DNA of 64,000 nt from Muricoccus nepalensis (lineage in GTDB: Bacteria > Pseudomonadota > Alphaproteobacteria > Acetobacterales > Acetobacteraceae), in assembly GCF_006438825.1 (NCBI RefSeq), contig NZ_RCZP01000024.1:16461-80460 (forward strand), in the 5' to 3' direction. Under the pieces are notes generated by a model. It did not search any database, was not told the origin of the DNA, and worked only from the letters and a program-made list of their open reading frames with translations. This document shows positions 26,002-33,477 of the stretch, in pieces (the first letter of the stretch is position 1; each line of letters starts with the position of its first letter). The position numbers and the translations under genes are program-made.

Positions 26002-26241
26002 TCAGTCGCACTCGCAGCCGGCCGTCGGGCCGGTGTCGGCGCGCACGACGTGGTGGTCGATCCATTCCGCCACCAGCCGCCGCGCCTCGGCGATCGTCGC
26101 CTCGGGGTGGTGGATGCGGTAGAGCGACGTGCAGGCCCCGAAGGCGCTGTAGTCGTTCGTCCCGACGTCGCGCAGCTCGCGATAGGCGGTCACCACGGCG
26201 CGCTCGCAATTGCGGGCGATGTAGCTGTAGTCCTGCCCCAT
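26002..26241 (-). CDS. Small hypothetical protein
   Basis: This is a protein of about 79 residues beginning MGQDYSYIARNCERAVVTAYREL. It continues with YSAFGACTSLYRIHHPEATIAEARRLVAEW and ends with TAGCECD. It has no signal or membrane segment. Cysteines at several positions and the final CEC could bind metal, but I know no family. ATG at 26241 is chosen because GGGG lies 9 bases upstream; ATG at 26256 and TTG at 26289 are alternatives. A good sigma-70 promoter lies upstream. A balanced amino-acid composition argues for a real gene. Confidence 0.6.
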   Translation of the reverse strand: MGQDYSYIARNCERAVVTAYRELRDVGTNDYSAFGACTSLYRIHHPEATIAEARRLVAEWIDHHVVRADTGPTAGCECD

Positions 26242-26300
26242 CGGGTCAAACCCCATCCCAGTTGCGCAGTTGTTGAGAATTACTCGCAACCGCTGGACGA

Positions 26301-26329
26301 GTTATAGCGACACCTGTATAGACGTTCAA
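26301..26329 (-). promoter_or_regulatory. Sigma-70 promoter of the 79-residue protein
   Basis: On the minus strand -35 TTGAAC (26329-26324) and -10 TATAAC (26306-26301) are spaced by exactly 17 bases in an AT-rich pocket. Transcription would start near 26294, about 50 bases before the ATG at 26241. This is one of the better promoter matches in the window. Confidence 0.6.
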
Positions 26330-26371
26330 GTGTGCCCTGCCCGGCGGCGGCGAAACCCCCGCCCGGCGGCC

Positions 26372-27313
26372 TCAGAACCCGGCCGCGACCGCCCGCCCCA
26401 CCGCCGCCAGCGCCGCGTCCCGCCCCGCCGGCGCCGCCGGGGACTCGGTCAGGTAGGCCGCGACGAGCACCGGCGCCCGGCCCGGCGGCCAGACCACCGC
26501 CACGTCATTGCTCGTGCCGTGCCCGGCGGCGCCGGTCTTGTCCCCGCAGGCCCAGCCCGGGGGCAACCCCGCGCGGATTTTCGCGTCGCCCGTGCGGCTG
26601 CCGACCATCCACCCCACCAGCAAGTCCCGCATCGGGCCCGACAAGACCTCCCCCACCAGCAGCCGCTCGAGGCTCAGCAGCATGGCCGCGGGCGTCGTGG
26701 TGTCCCGCGGGTCGCCCGGCCGCCCCTCGCCGAGCGCGGTCTCCCACCGGTCCAGCCGGAACCCCTCGTCCCCCCAGCCGCGCGCGGCCCGCGTCAGCCC
26801 CTCGGGCCCGCCGACGGAGGGCAGCAGGAGGTTGGCCGCGGGGTTGTCGCTCCAGACCATCGTCGCCTCGAGAAGCTCGCGGACCGACATTCCCTCGGGC
26901 CCGACCCGGCGCCCCGTCACCGGCGCGTGGTCCACGAGGTCCGCGGCCGCGATGGGCACCCGCCGGTCCAGCCCCTCCCGCCCCGCCTCCACCCTCTGCA
27001 GCACGGCGGCCGCGAGGAGGAGCTTGAAGGTGCTCGCGACCGGGAACCGCTCCCCGCCGCGCCAGGCCGCCCGCGCGCCCGTGCCCGTGTCGAGCACGGC
27101 GACGCCGAGCCGCCCCCCGGCCTCCCGCTCGGCCGCCCGCACCGCCGCCTCGAAGCCCCCTGCCGCTCCGGGCGCCGGCCCGGCCGCGACGCCCGCCGCC
27201 GCCAGCACCGCCCCGCCGAGCAGGCCCCGCCGTTGCAGCACGGGCCGTTGCAACACGGGCCGTTGCAGGAGCGGCCGTCGCAGCCCCCGCCTCGGCGGCA
27301 CCGGCACGCTCAC
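26372..27313 (-). CDS. Class A serine beta-lactamase
   Basis: This 313-residue protein hydrolyses beta-lactam antibiotics if active. It has the class A motifs in order: STFK (residues 94-97, catalytic Ser94), SDN (155-157), Glu191 in the position of Glu166 in DRWETALG, and KTG (259-261). The residue corresponding to Asn170 is Gly. The N-terminus contains a twin-arginine-like LQRRGLLGGAVLAAAG, so Tat export is likely. The GTG start at 27313 overlaps the TGA of the upstream dehydrogenase (GTGA), which implies translational coupling. The n-region carries three copies of LQRPV-like residues; GTG codons inside it are alternative starts. No AmpR-type regulator adjoins it. Confidence 0.9.
   Translation of the reverse strand: MSVPVPPRRGLRRPLLQRPVLQRPVLQRRGLLGGAVLAAAGVAAGPAPGAAGGFEAAVRAAEREAGGRLGVAVLDTGTGARAAWRGGERFPVASTFKLLLAAAVLQRVEAGREGLDRRVPIAAADLVDHAPVTGRRVGPEGMSVRELLEATMVWSDNPAANLLLPSVGGPEGLTRAARGWGDEGFRLDRWETALGEGRPGDPRDTTTPAAMLLSLERLLVGEVLSGPMRDLLVGWMVGSRTGDAKIRAGLPPGWACGDKTGAAGHGTSNDVAVVWPPGRAPVLVAAYLTESPAAPAGRDAALAAVGRAVAAGF
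27231..27270 (-). repeat. 15-bp tandem repeat in the beta-lactamase signal region
   Basis: Copies beginning with CGTTGCA on the plus strand start at 27231, 27246 and 27261. On the coding strand they give three in-frame LQR(P/R)-x units ahead of the hydrophobic core of the signal peptide. Confidence 0.75.
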
Positions 27314-28380
27314 CCCCGCGCCACCGCCTCGGCCAGCGCCTGCCCCACCTCGACCGTGCCCGCGTTCCCGCCGAGGTCGCGCGTGCGCGGCCCGCCCTCG
27401 GCCAGGAGGCTCTCGATCGCCGTGGTGATCGCCCCCGCCGCCTCGGCCTCGCCGAGGTGCTCGAGCATCAGCGCGCCCGACCAGATCTGCGCGATGGGGT
27501 TGGCGACCCCCTTGCCCGCGATGTCCGGCGCGCTGCCGTGCACCGGCTCGAACATCGAGGGGTGCGCGCGCTCGGGGTTGATGTTGGCGCTCGGCGCGAT
27601 GCCGATCGAGCCCGCGACCGCCGGCCCCAGGTCCGACAGGATGTCGCCGAAGAGGTTGGACCCCACCACCACGTCGAACCAGTCCGGGTGCTGCACGAAA
27701 TGCGCGCAAAGGATGTCGATGTGGAACTGGTCCGTCGCGACGCCCGGGTAGGCCTTCGCCATCTCCGCGAAGCGCTCGTCCCAGAAGGGCATGGTGAAGG
27801 TGATGCCGTTCGACTTCGTGGCCGAGGTCAGCTTCCGGCGCGGCCGCTTCATCGCCAGCTCGAAGGCGTACTTCATCACGCGGTCGCAGCCGTGGCGCGT
27901 GAAGACGCTCTCCTGGCTGACGAACTCGCGCGGCGTGCCGCGGAACATCCGCCCGCCCGAGGAGGAGTACTCCCCCTCCGTGTTCTCGCGCACGACGACG
28001 AAGTCGATGTCCTCCGGCCGCCGGTCGGCCAGCGGCGAGCGAACGCCGGGCATCAGCCGGCAGGGACGGAGCGAGATGTACTGGTCGAAGTCCCGCCGCA
28101 TCGGGATCAGCAGGCCCCAGAGCGAGACGTGGTCCGGAACCCCCGGCCAGCCCACCGCGCCGAGGAAGATGCTGTCCGCCCCGCGGAGTTGGTCCAGCCC
28201 GTCCTCCGGCATCATGCGGCCGGTCTTCTGGTAGAGCTCGCAGGACCAGTCGTAATGCGTCAGCTCCAGCTCGAAGCCGAAGCGGCGCCCGGCGGCCTCC
28301 AGCACGCGCAGCCCCTCCGGCGTGGTCTCCTTGCCGATGCCGTCGCCGGGAATGACCGCGATTCGGTGCCTGCGCGCCAT
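27310..28380 (-). CDS. Tartrate dehydrogenase/D-malate dehydrogenase family (TtuC/DmlA-like)
   Basis: This is a 356-residue NAD-dependent beta-decarboxylating dehydrogenase of the isopropylmalate dehydrogenase superfamily. The N-terminal IAVIPGDGIGKE and the metal/substrate motif VGSNLFGDILSDL are general for the superfamily. HYDWSCELYQKTGRMMPEDGLD, VPDHVSLWGLLIPMRRDFDQY and VRENTEGEYS with GGR follow the pattern of tartrate and D-malate dehydrogenases rather than LeuB. Likely substrates are tartrate, D-malate or a related 2-hydroxyacid. The ATG at 28380 gives full family length. The beta-lactamase gene begins within its stop codon. Confidence 0.87.
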   Translation of the reverse strand: MARRHRIAVIPGDGIGKETTPEGLRVLEAAGRRFGFELELTHYDWSCELYQKTGRMMPEDGLDQLRGADSIFLGAVGWPGVPDHVSLWGLLIPMRRDFDQYISLRPCRLMPGVRSPLADRRPEDIDFVVVRENTEGEYSSSGGRMFRGTPREFVSQESVFTRHGCDRVMKYAFELAMKRPRRKLTSATKSNGITFTMPFWDERFAEMAKAYPGVATDQFHIDILCAHFVQHPDWFDVVVGSNLFGDILSDLGPAVAGSIGIAPSANINPERAHPSMFEPVHGSAPDIAGKGVANPIAQIWSGALMLEHLGEAEAAGAITTAIESLLAEGGPRTRDLGGNAGTVEVGQALAEAVARG

Positions 28381-28500
28381 GGGGCTTCCTCCGTGCTTGC
28401 CCCCGTGTCCTGCCCCCGGATGGGCCGTCCGGCAAGGCCTGGAGCAAACCCCGAACCGGCCACGTCACCGGAAGGAGCATTTTGCTCGCCTAAACAATGA

Positions 28501-28546
28501 GCTAGAGCAGTTGAAGTGAGCCAGGGCGAACGGAAGTTGCTCTAGC
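28501..28546. repeat. REP-like inverted repeat with CTAGAGC
   Basis: Nine-bp arms GCTAGAGCA (28501-28509) and TGCTCTAGC (28538-28546) flank about 28 bases. The right arm contains the TAG stop of the histidine kinase. CTAGAGCGG also occurs at 7781, starting at the stop of the VOC gene, and at 50219. This looks like a member of the short interspersed palindromes common in alphaproteobacterial genomes. Confidence 0.55.
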
Positions 28547-30557
28547 GCCCGGCCAGCGACGCCTCCGGAAGCTCCACGCGCAGCGCCAGCCCCTCGGGGC
28601 GCCAGTCATGCACCATGCGCCCCCGGACCTGGCTCGCCAGGCTCCGCGCCGCGAGCGTGGTGCCGAAGCCGGTGCGCGTCGGCGGCCCCGCGACCGGCGG
28701 CCCGCCCGTCTCGGTCCAGTCCAGGCGGAACACCGCCTCCGCCCCCATCCCCTCCGTCACCGTGACGACCCGCAGCCGCCCCTCGGGCCGCGACAGCGCG
28801 CCGTACTTCACCGCGTTCGTCGCCTGCTCGTGCAGCGCGAGCGCCAGCGCGTTGGCGACGGCGTAGCCGATCGAGCGGTCCTCCCCCTCGATCGTCACGC
28901 GCCCCTTCCCGCCGTCGCCATAGGGCGCGAGCAGGGCCGAGAGCAGCCCGTGTACCGTGAGCGGCCGCGCCACCACCGGCGGCAGCGCCGGCGCGCCGCC
29001 CGCCACGGCGAGGCGCCCCCCCGCCGGCGCCCCCTCCGAATGCACCAGCGGCACGGGGCCGAGCACCGCGTCCGGCCGCGCCAAGTCGTGCGCCAGCGCC
29101 AGCGCTCGCAGCCGCGCCTGCAGGCTGGCGGCGAAGGCCTCGGCGGCCGGGTCGCCGCGCGCGGTCAGCGCGGCCAAGCCGCCCGTGACCATGAAGATGT
29201 TCTTGATGCGGTGCGACAGCTCGCGCGCCAGCAGGTCGCGCGCCTCCTCGTCCCGCCGGCGCTCGCTGATGTCGAGGATGGAGCCGACGAAGCCCGCGAA
29301 GCGCCCCGCCCCGTCCTGCCGCGGCGCCGCCGCGTCGATCATCCAGACGTAGCGCCCGTCCGCCGCGCGCAGCCGGTACTCCGTGCGGAAGGCACTGCCC
29401 GTCTCCATGGCGCGCGCCACCACCCCGGTCACCCCGGGCCGGTCCTCGGGGTGGACGGCGTCCAGCCAGCCGAAGCCGAGCCCCTCCCCCGGCGCCTGCC
29501 CCGTGAAGTCGTACCAGCGCCGGCTGAGATAGGTGCAGCGCCCGTCCGCCTCCATCACCCAGACCATGACGGGGGCGTGCTCCGCCATGGTGCGGAACAT
29601 CGACTCGCTCTCCCGCAGCCGGGCCGCGGCGCGCCGCTCCTCCCTCGCCCGCAGCAGCCGCGCGACCGCGAGCGACACCTGCCCCGCCGCCAGGCCGAGA
29701 TAGGTCCCGTAGTCCCCGGCGAGCGGCCGGTTCGGGTTCAGCCCCGCCACCAGCACCCCGGCCACCCGCCCGCCATCGGCCAGGGGCAGGACGAGCGCGC
29801 CCGGCACCTCCCGCGCCGCGCCCCCGCGCAGCACGGCCTCCAGCACCGCCTCCGGAACCCCGTCCCCCTCCGCGCCGTGGGAGGCCACGACGCGGGGCCC
29901 GCCCTCCTCCCGCAGGAGGACGCGCGCCCAGGGCAGGTCCCCCGGGTTCTCCGCCGCCAGGACCGCCAGCGCCGCGACGCAGGCGCCCGCCGCGCTCTCG
30001 GCGCCCGCCAGCGGCAGGGCCATGGCCCGCAGCGCGCCCAGGCGCCGCTCCGCCAGCACCCGCTCCGTCGCGTCCAGGACGACGCAGAGCACCCCGCCGG
30101 CCTCTCCCTCCTCGCGCACGGCGGAGGCGGCGATGTCGAGGACGGCCTCCGCCGGCGCGCCGTGGTGGTCGAGCAGGAGCGAAATCCTCTCGGCCGCCGC
30201 CTCCTCACCGCCGAGCACCCGCGCCGAGAGCGGGCCGAGCGCCTTCCAGAGAAGGGGCCATCCCTCCCGCGCCGGGCGCCCCGTGGCCAGCGCGTGGCCG
30301 GAGCCGATCAGCCGGGCGAGGGCGTCGTTGTGGAAGGCGACCCGCTTCTTCCCCCAGAGAAGAAGCATCGGCACCGGCGAGGCGAGGACCATGCCGAGTG
30401 CGCCGCGCAGCGCCGCCGGCCAGGCGTCGGCGGGGCCGAGCGGGCAGGCGCCGGGCGCGAGTCCCGCGACCAGCGCGCCGGCCAAGCCGCCCCCCTGCGG
30501 GAATCCGGGCACGGCGGGCGGCGGCCCCCCGGTGCTGGGAGGATGGGAATGGGTCAA
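28542..30557 (-). CDS. HWE-type sensor histidine kinase
   Basis: This 671-residue soluble kinase starts with a PAS-like region (residues about 50-170, PVPMLLLWGKKRVAFHNDAL). A GAF-like domain (about 175-300) comes next, then a second PAS with PAC (about 318-435, FRTMAEHAPVMVWVME to GSILDISERR). The HWE/HisKA_2 kinase domain is last. The phosphoacceptor is His449 in LSHRIKN; the N-box is LALHEQATNAVKYGAL and the G-box GFGTTLAARSLA. There are no membrane segments, so the sensing is cytoplasmic, possibly light or redox related; no conserved flavin cysteine motif (NCRFLQ) is seen. No response regulator lies nearby. A promoter match is found 70-95 bases upstream. Confidence 0.9.
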   Translation of the reverse strand: MTHSHPPSTGGPPPAVPGFPQGGGLAGALVAGLAPGACPLGPADAWPAALRGALGMVLASPVPMLLLWGKKRVAFHNDALARLIGSGHALATGRPAREGWPLLWKALGPLSARVLGGEEAAAERISLLLDHHGAPAEAVLDIAASAVREEGEAGGVLCVVLDATERVLAERRLGALRAMALPLAGAESAAGACVAALAVLAAENPGDLPWARVLLREEGGPRVVASHGAEGDGVPEAVLEAVLRGGAAREVPGALVLPLADGGRVAGVLVAGLNPNRPLAGDYGTYLGLAAGQVSLAVARLLRAREERRAAARLRESESMFRTMAEHAPVMVWVMEADGRCTYLSRRWYDFTGQAPGEGLGFGWLDAVHPEDRPGVTGVVARAMETGSAFRTEYRLRAADGRYVWMIDAAAPRQDGAGRFAGFVGSILDISERRRDEEARDLLARELSHRIKNIFMVTGGLAALTARGDPAAEAFAASLQARLRALALAHDLARPDAVLGPVPLVHSEGAPAGGRLAVAGGAPALPPVVARPLTVHGLLSALLAPYGDGGKGRVTIEGEDRSIGYAVANALALALHEQATNAVKYGALSRPEGRLRVVTVTEGMGAEAVFRLDWTETGGPPVAGPPTRTGFGTTLAARSLASQVRGRMVHDWRPEGLALRVELPEASLAGR

Positions 30558-30625
30558 GGCGCGCCGCTCGTCACTGGCTGGGAACTCCGCTCCGAGCGGG
30601 GAGCCTTCCCTCCGCCACTCACGAA

Positions 30626-30653
30626 ATTGTGTTTAGCGGCGATGTATTGACAA
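30626..30653 (-). promoter_or_regulatory. Candidate promoter of the HWE kinase
   Basis: On the minus strand -35 TTGTCA (30653-30648) and -10 CACAAT (30631-30626) are separated by 16 bases, in an AT-rich gap 70 bases before the start codon. Confidence 0.4.
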
Positions 30654-30720
30654 GAGGTTTACGGACCAGCCTGACCTTTCCGATCGTTTTCGTTCCATTC
30701 ATGCAACATAATGGTTGGTT

Positions 30721-31665
30721 TCAGACAAGGAACCGCGCCCGCACCGCCTCCGCCACCCGCCCGCTCTCGTCCAGCGGCGCGCGCGGCGGCGCCGCCGGGT
30801 AGCGGTCCAGCGGGACCACCTGCCCCGCCCCCTCCAGCGCGGCGAGGAGCGCCCGGTGCCGCGGCGCGCCCGGCAGTTCCCCCGCCACGAAGACCGGCGC
30901 CGCCGTCGCCAGCGCCTCCGACAGCATCGAGACCGAATCGGCCGTCACCACCACCCGGTCCGCCTGGGCCAGGAATCCGGCATAGGGGTTCGGCCCCGCC
31001 TCCCCCCAGCGGTGCAGCACGCCCGGCACGCCCGAGAGCCGCGCCGCCAGCGCCGCCCCCGCCGCCTCCCCCGTCCGGCGGCTCGTCGTCGCCAGCACGC
31101 TGCCGGCGCCGGGCAGCACGCGGTCGAGCACGGCGAGGGCCGCCGCCGGGTCCATCCCCGCCGACCGCACGGGGCCGCCGAGCAGCAGCGCGACCCGCGG
31201 CCCCGGCAGCGCGCCCAGCGACGCCCATTCCTCCCGCGCCCGCGCCAGCGCCGCCGGCGACACGCGGTGGGTGGCGCCGAGGACTGGCATCACGTTGGCC
31301 GCGGGCCGCGCGCCGTCATGCCGCCCGATCACCAGCAGGTCGAAATCCGCGGCCCCCACGCCCGGCCGCATGCAGTGCACCGTCCGAGCCCCCCGCCGCC
31401 GCAGCCAGCGCGAGACCGGCGCCGCGCGCCGCCCGGCCGAGATCACCAGCCGCGGCCAGGGCGGCGTCAGGGCCGCCCGCACCGCCGCCGAGAGCCCGGC
31501 CAGGCTCGGCCAGGCCAGCGGCAGCGCGGCCAGCGGCCCCCATTCCAGCGGCACCACCCGGAAGGGCACGTCCAGCCGCTCGGCGATGCCCTGCGCCTGC
31601 GCCGCCGTGCCCGCCCGCGGGTCCGCCAGCACCCAGACGCCGCCCGCCTCCCCCGCCCCGCTCAT
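30721..31665 (-). CDS. ELM1/GtrOC1 family protein
   Basis: This 314-residue protein begins VWVLADPRAGTAAQAQGIAERL and contains LVISAGRRAAPVSRWLRRRG and VALLLGGP. Near the C-terminus is DRVVVTADSVSMLSEALATAAPVFV. This is the pattern of the mitochondrial fission ELM1-like family of alphaproteobacteria, which has a glycosyltransferase-like two-domain fold. In bacteria its role is unclear; a sugar-nucleotide or cell-envelope function is often assumed. The start at 31665 (MSGAGEAGG) is just before the conserved WVLADPRAG; the frame extends 23 codons further upstream without conservation. It is divergent from pyrE, about 160 bases away. Confidence 0.8.
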   Translation of the reverse strand: MSGAGEAGGVWVLADPRAGTAAQAQGIAERLDVPFRVVPLEWGPLAALPLAWPSLAGLSAAVRAALTPPWPRLVISAGRRAAPVSRWLRRRGARTVHCMRPGVGAADFDLLVIGRHDGARPAANVMPVLGATHRVSPAALARAREEWASLGALPGPRVALLLGGPVRSAGMDPAAALAVLDRVLPGAGSVLATTSRRTGEAAGAALAARLSGVPGVLHRWGEAGPNPYAGFLAQADRVVVTADSVSMLSEALATAAPVFVAGELPGAPRHRALLAALEGAGQVVPLDRYPAAPPRAPLDESGRVAEAVRARFLV

Positions 31666-31824
31666 CCGCGCGCCGCGGCCGGCCGCGCAACGCCACCCAG
31701 CCTTGCGAAGCCGCCCCGCTTCGCGAAGCCGCATGGACGCGGCACCGCCACCCCGCTAGGGAACGGCCGCTTGGTCCCCCCCCTCCTGGTCCCCCGGGGG
31801 CCGGTGCCGCGAGGGAGAAGATCC

Positions 31825-32550
31825 ATGGCCATCCAGCACGCCTCCGAGTGGGACCGCGACGCGGCCCTCACCACCGCCCGCATCCTGCTCGAGATCAAGG
31901 CGGTGAACTTCCGGCCGGAGGAGCCCTACACCTTCACCTCGGGTTGGAAGAGCCCCGTCTACATCGACTGCCGCCGCATCATCTACTTTCCCCGCGCCCG
32001 CAAGACCATCTGCGACCTGGCCGCCGAGAAGATCGGCCGCCACATCGGCTACGAGACGATCGAGGCGGTGGTCGGCGGCGAGACCGCGGGCATCCCCTTC
32101 GCCGCCTGGATCGCCGACCGGATGATGGCGCCCATGGCCTATGTCCGGAAGAAGCCGAAGGGCTTCGGCCGCAACGCCCAGATCGAGGGCGACGTGCCCG
32201 AGGGCAAGCGCACCCTGCTGGTCGAGGACCTGACGACCGACGGCGGCTCGAAGATCCGCTTCGCCCAGGTGCTGCGCGACGCCGGCGCGAAGTGCGACGA
32301 CACCTTCGTCGTCTTCTTCTACGGCGTCTTCCCCGGCGCCTTCGACACGATGAAGGCGATGAACCTCAACCTGCTCCACCTCTGCACCTGGTGGGACGTG
32401 CTCGAGGTCTGCCGCGAGCGGCCCTACTTTGCCGAGCCCGCGCTGCGCGAGGTGCGCCGATTCCTCGAGAACCCGATGGACTGGTCGCGCTCCCACGGCG
32501 GCATCGGCAGCGCCGAGGAGGCGCTCGCCAAGGGCATCACCGCGGCCTGA
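31825..32550 (+). CDS. pyrE: Orotate phosphoribosyltransferase
   Basis: This pyrimidine biosynthesis enzyme joins orotate and PRPP to give orotidine 5'-phosphate. The 241-residue protein has FTSGWKSPVYIDCR (substrate loop), VVGGETAGIPFAAWIADR and the PRPP-binding motif LLVEDLTTDGGSK. The flexible-loop segment RKKPKGFGRNAQIEG carries the catalytic lysines. The C-terminal extension of about 25 residues, ending AKGITAA, is typical of alphaproteobacterial PyrE. The ATG at 31825 is preceded by GGGAGAAG. It stands alone; a hairpin follows before the convergent secreted-protein gene. Confidence 0.95.
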   Translation: MAIQHASEWDRDAALTTARILLEIKAVNFRPEEPYTFTSGWKSPVYIDCRRIIYFPRARKTICDLAAEKIGRHIGYETIEAVVGGETAGIPFAAWIADRMMAPMAYVRKKPKGFGRNAQIEGDVPEGKRTLLVEDLTTDGGSKIRFAQVLRDAGAKCDDTFVVFFYGVFPGAFDTMKAMNLNLLHLCTWWDVLEVCRERPYFAEPALREVRRFLENPMDWSRSHGGIGSAEEALAKGITAA

Positions 32551-32563
32551 GGCGAGGCCGGGC

Positions 32564-32591
32564 GGCGCCGACCGGTCCCCCGGCCGGCGCC
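32564..32591. terminator. Hairpin between convergent pyrE and secreted-protein genes
   Basis: A 12-bp stem with one mismatch (32564-32575 with 32580-32591) and a 4-base loop lies 14 bases past the pyrE stop. There is no T-run. Confidence 0.4.
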
Positions 32592-32599
32592 CCGCCCCC

Positions 32600-33253
32600 T
32601 CAGCGCGCCGGGCGCGCGGCCGGTGCCCCGCCCGGGTCCCCGGCCGGCGGCTGGGTCGGCATCTGCATCTCCTGGAAGCCCGCCGGCACCCGGAACCGCG
32701 CCGGGTCCTGCGCGCCGTAGCGCACCTCCGTCGCCTCCAGCCGCGAGACCCCGCTCCCGTCCGGCAGGGGCGAGGCCGCGCGCAGCATCACCCCGTCCTC
32801 CGTCACGCAGATCGTGCTCGTCCCCTGCGGCACGGCCACGTCCCACTCGGTGCAGGACTGCCCGGCCACCTGCGCCGTGCCCTTGCGGGTGAAGCGGGCG
32901 TCGGGCGGCGCGTCCTGCGACATGGCCGCCGCCGCGTTGGCCGGCAGCGCCAGCACCACGCGCTGCGGCTCCATCACCATGACCGCCGAGTTCGCGCCGC
33001 GGTCGATCAGCATCCAGCCCATCCCGCCCGGCGGGTCCACGCGCTGCTTCCCCTCCGTCACCGACCAGGCCATCCGCATCTCCTGCGGCGGCATCGCCTG
33101 CCCGTTCGCCCCCTGGGCGGGCATCCCCACCAGCCGGTAGGTGACCGCGACGTCCTTCGTCGGCCGCAGGTTGGCGGGGGCGCCCTGGGCCAGGGCGGCG
33201 CCCGGCAGCGCGGGCAGGGCGAGGATGGAGGCGGCGAGGAGGATCTTCAGCAT
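32600..33253 (-). CDS. Secreted hypothetical protein
   Basis: This 217-residue protein has a Sec signal (MLKILLAASILALPALPGAA, cleaved after ALAQG). The mature part contains RVDPPGGMGWMLIDRGANSA, QRVVLALP and CTEWDVAVPQGTSTICVTEDGV. Two cysteines probably form a disulfide. The layout resembles DUF4412-type periplasmic proteins, which look like outer-membrane lipoprotein carriers, but the match is too weak to assert. The start at 33253 puts the signal at the N-terminus; the open frame upstream to 33478 has none. It is divergent from mntH. Confidence 0.7.
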   Translation of the reverse strand: MLKILLAASILALPALPGAALAQGAPANLRPTKDVAVTYRLVGMPAQGANGQAMPPQEMRMAWSVTEGKQRVDPPGGMGWMLIDRGANSAVMVMEPQRVVLALPANAAAAMSQDAPPDARFTRKGTAQVAGQSCTEWDVAVPQGTSTICVTEDGVMLRAASPLPDGSGVSRLEATEVRYGAQDPARFRVPAGFQEMQMPTQPPAGDPGGAPAARPAR

Positions 33254-33429
33254 GGGGGCGTCCCGGATGGTTCGGCCGCATCTGCGGCCCCGCGCCGCGC
33301 CCCGCCACCCGCCCGGCCCGCACGATCGGGAGAGCCGCGCCCGACACCCCTTCTTGCGGCGCGGGAACGGCTCAGGTAACGAGGGCCAAGACCTTGAAAA
33401 ACAATGTGAACCATCGACACATCGCGACC

Positions 33430-33443
33430 TGAACAGATGTTCA
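33430..33443. promoter_or_regulatory. 14-bp palindrome upstream of mntH
   Basis: TGAACA-GA-TGTTCA is a perfect 6-bp-arm inverted repeat, 34-47 bases before the mntH start. TTGAAA at about 33394 could be a -35 element. The position suits an operator for a manganese- or iron-responsive regulator, but it does not match a consensus I can name. Confidence 0.35.
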
Positions 33444-33477
33444 TGCGTCGCCCCGGCGGCGCGAAGAAGGGATGACA

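Noticed and set aside
26372..28480. Apparent 702-residue fusion of dehydrogenase shadow and beta-lactamase
   Set aside because: The N-terminal part is out of frame relative to the real dehydrogenase; the real proteins meet in a GTGA overlap.
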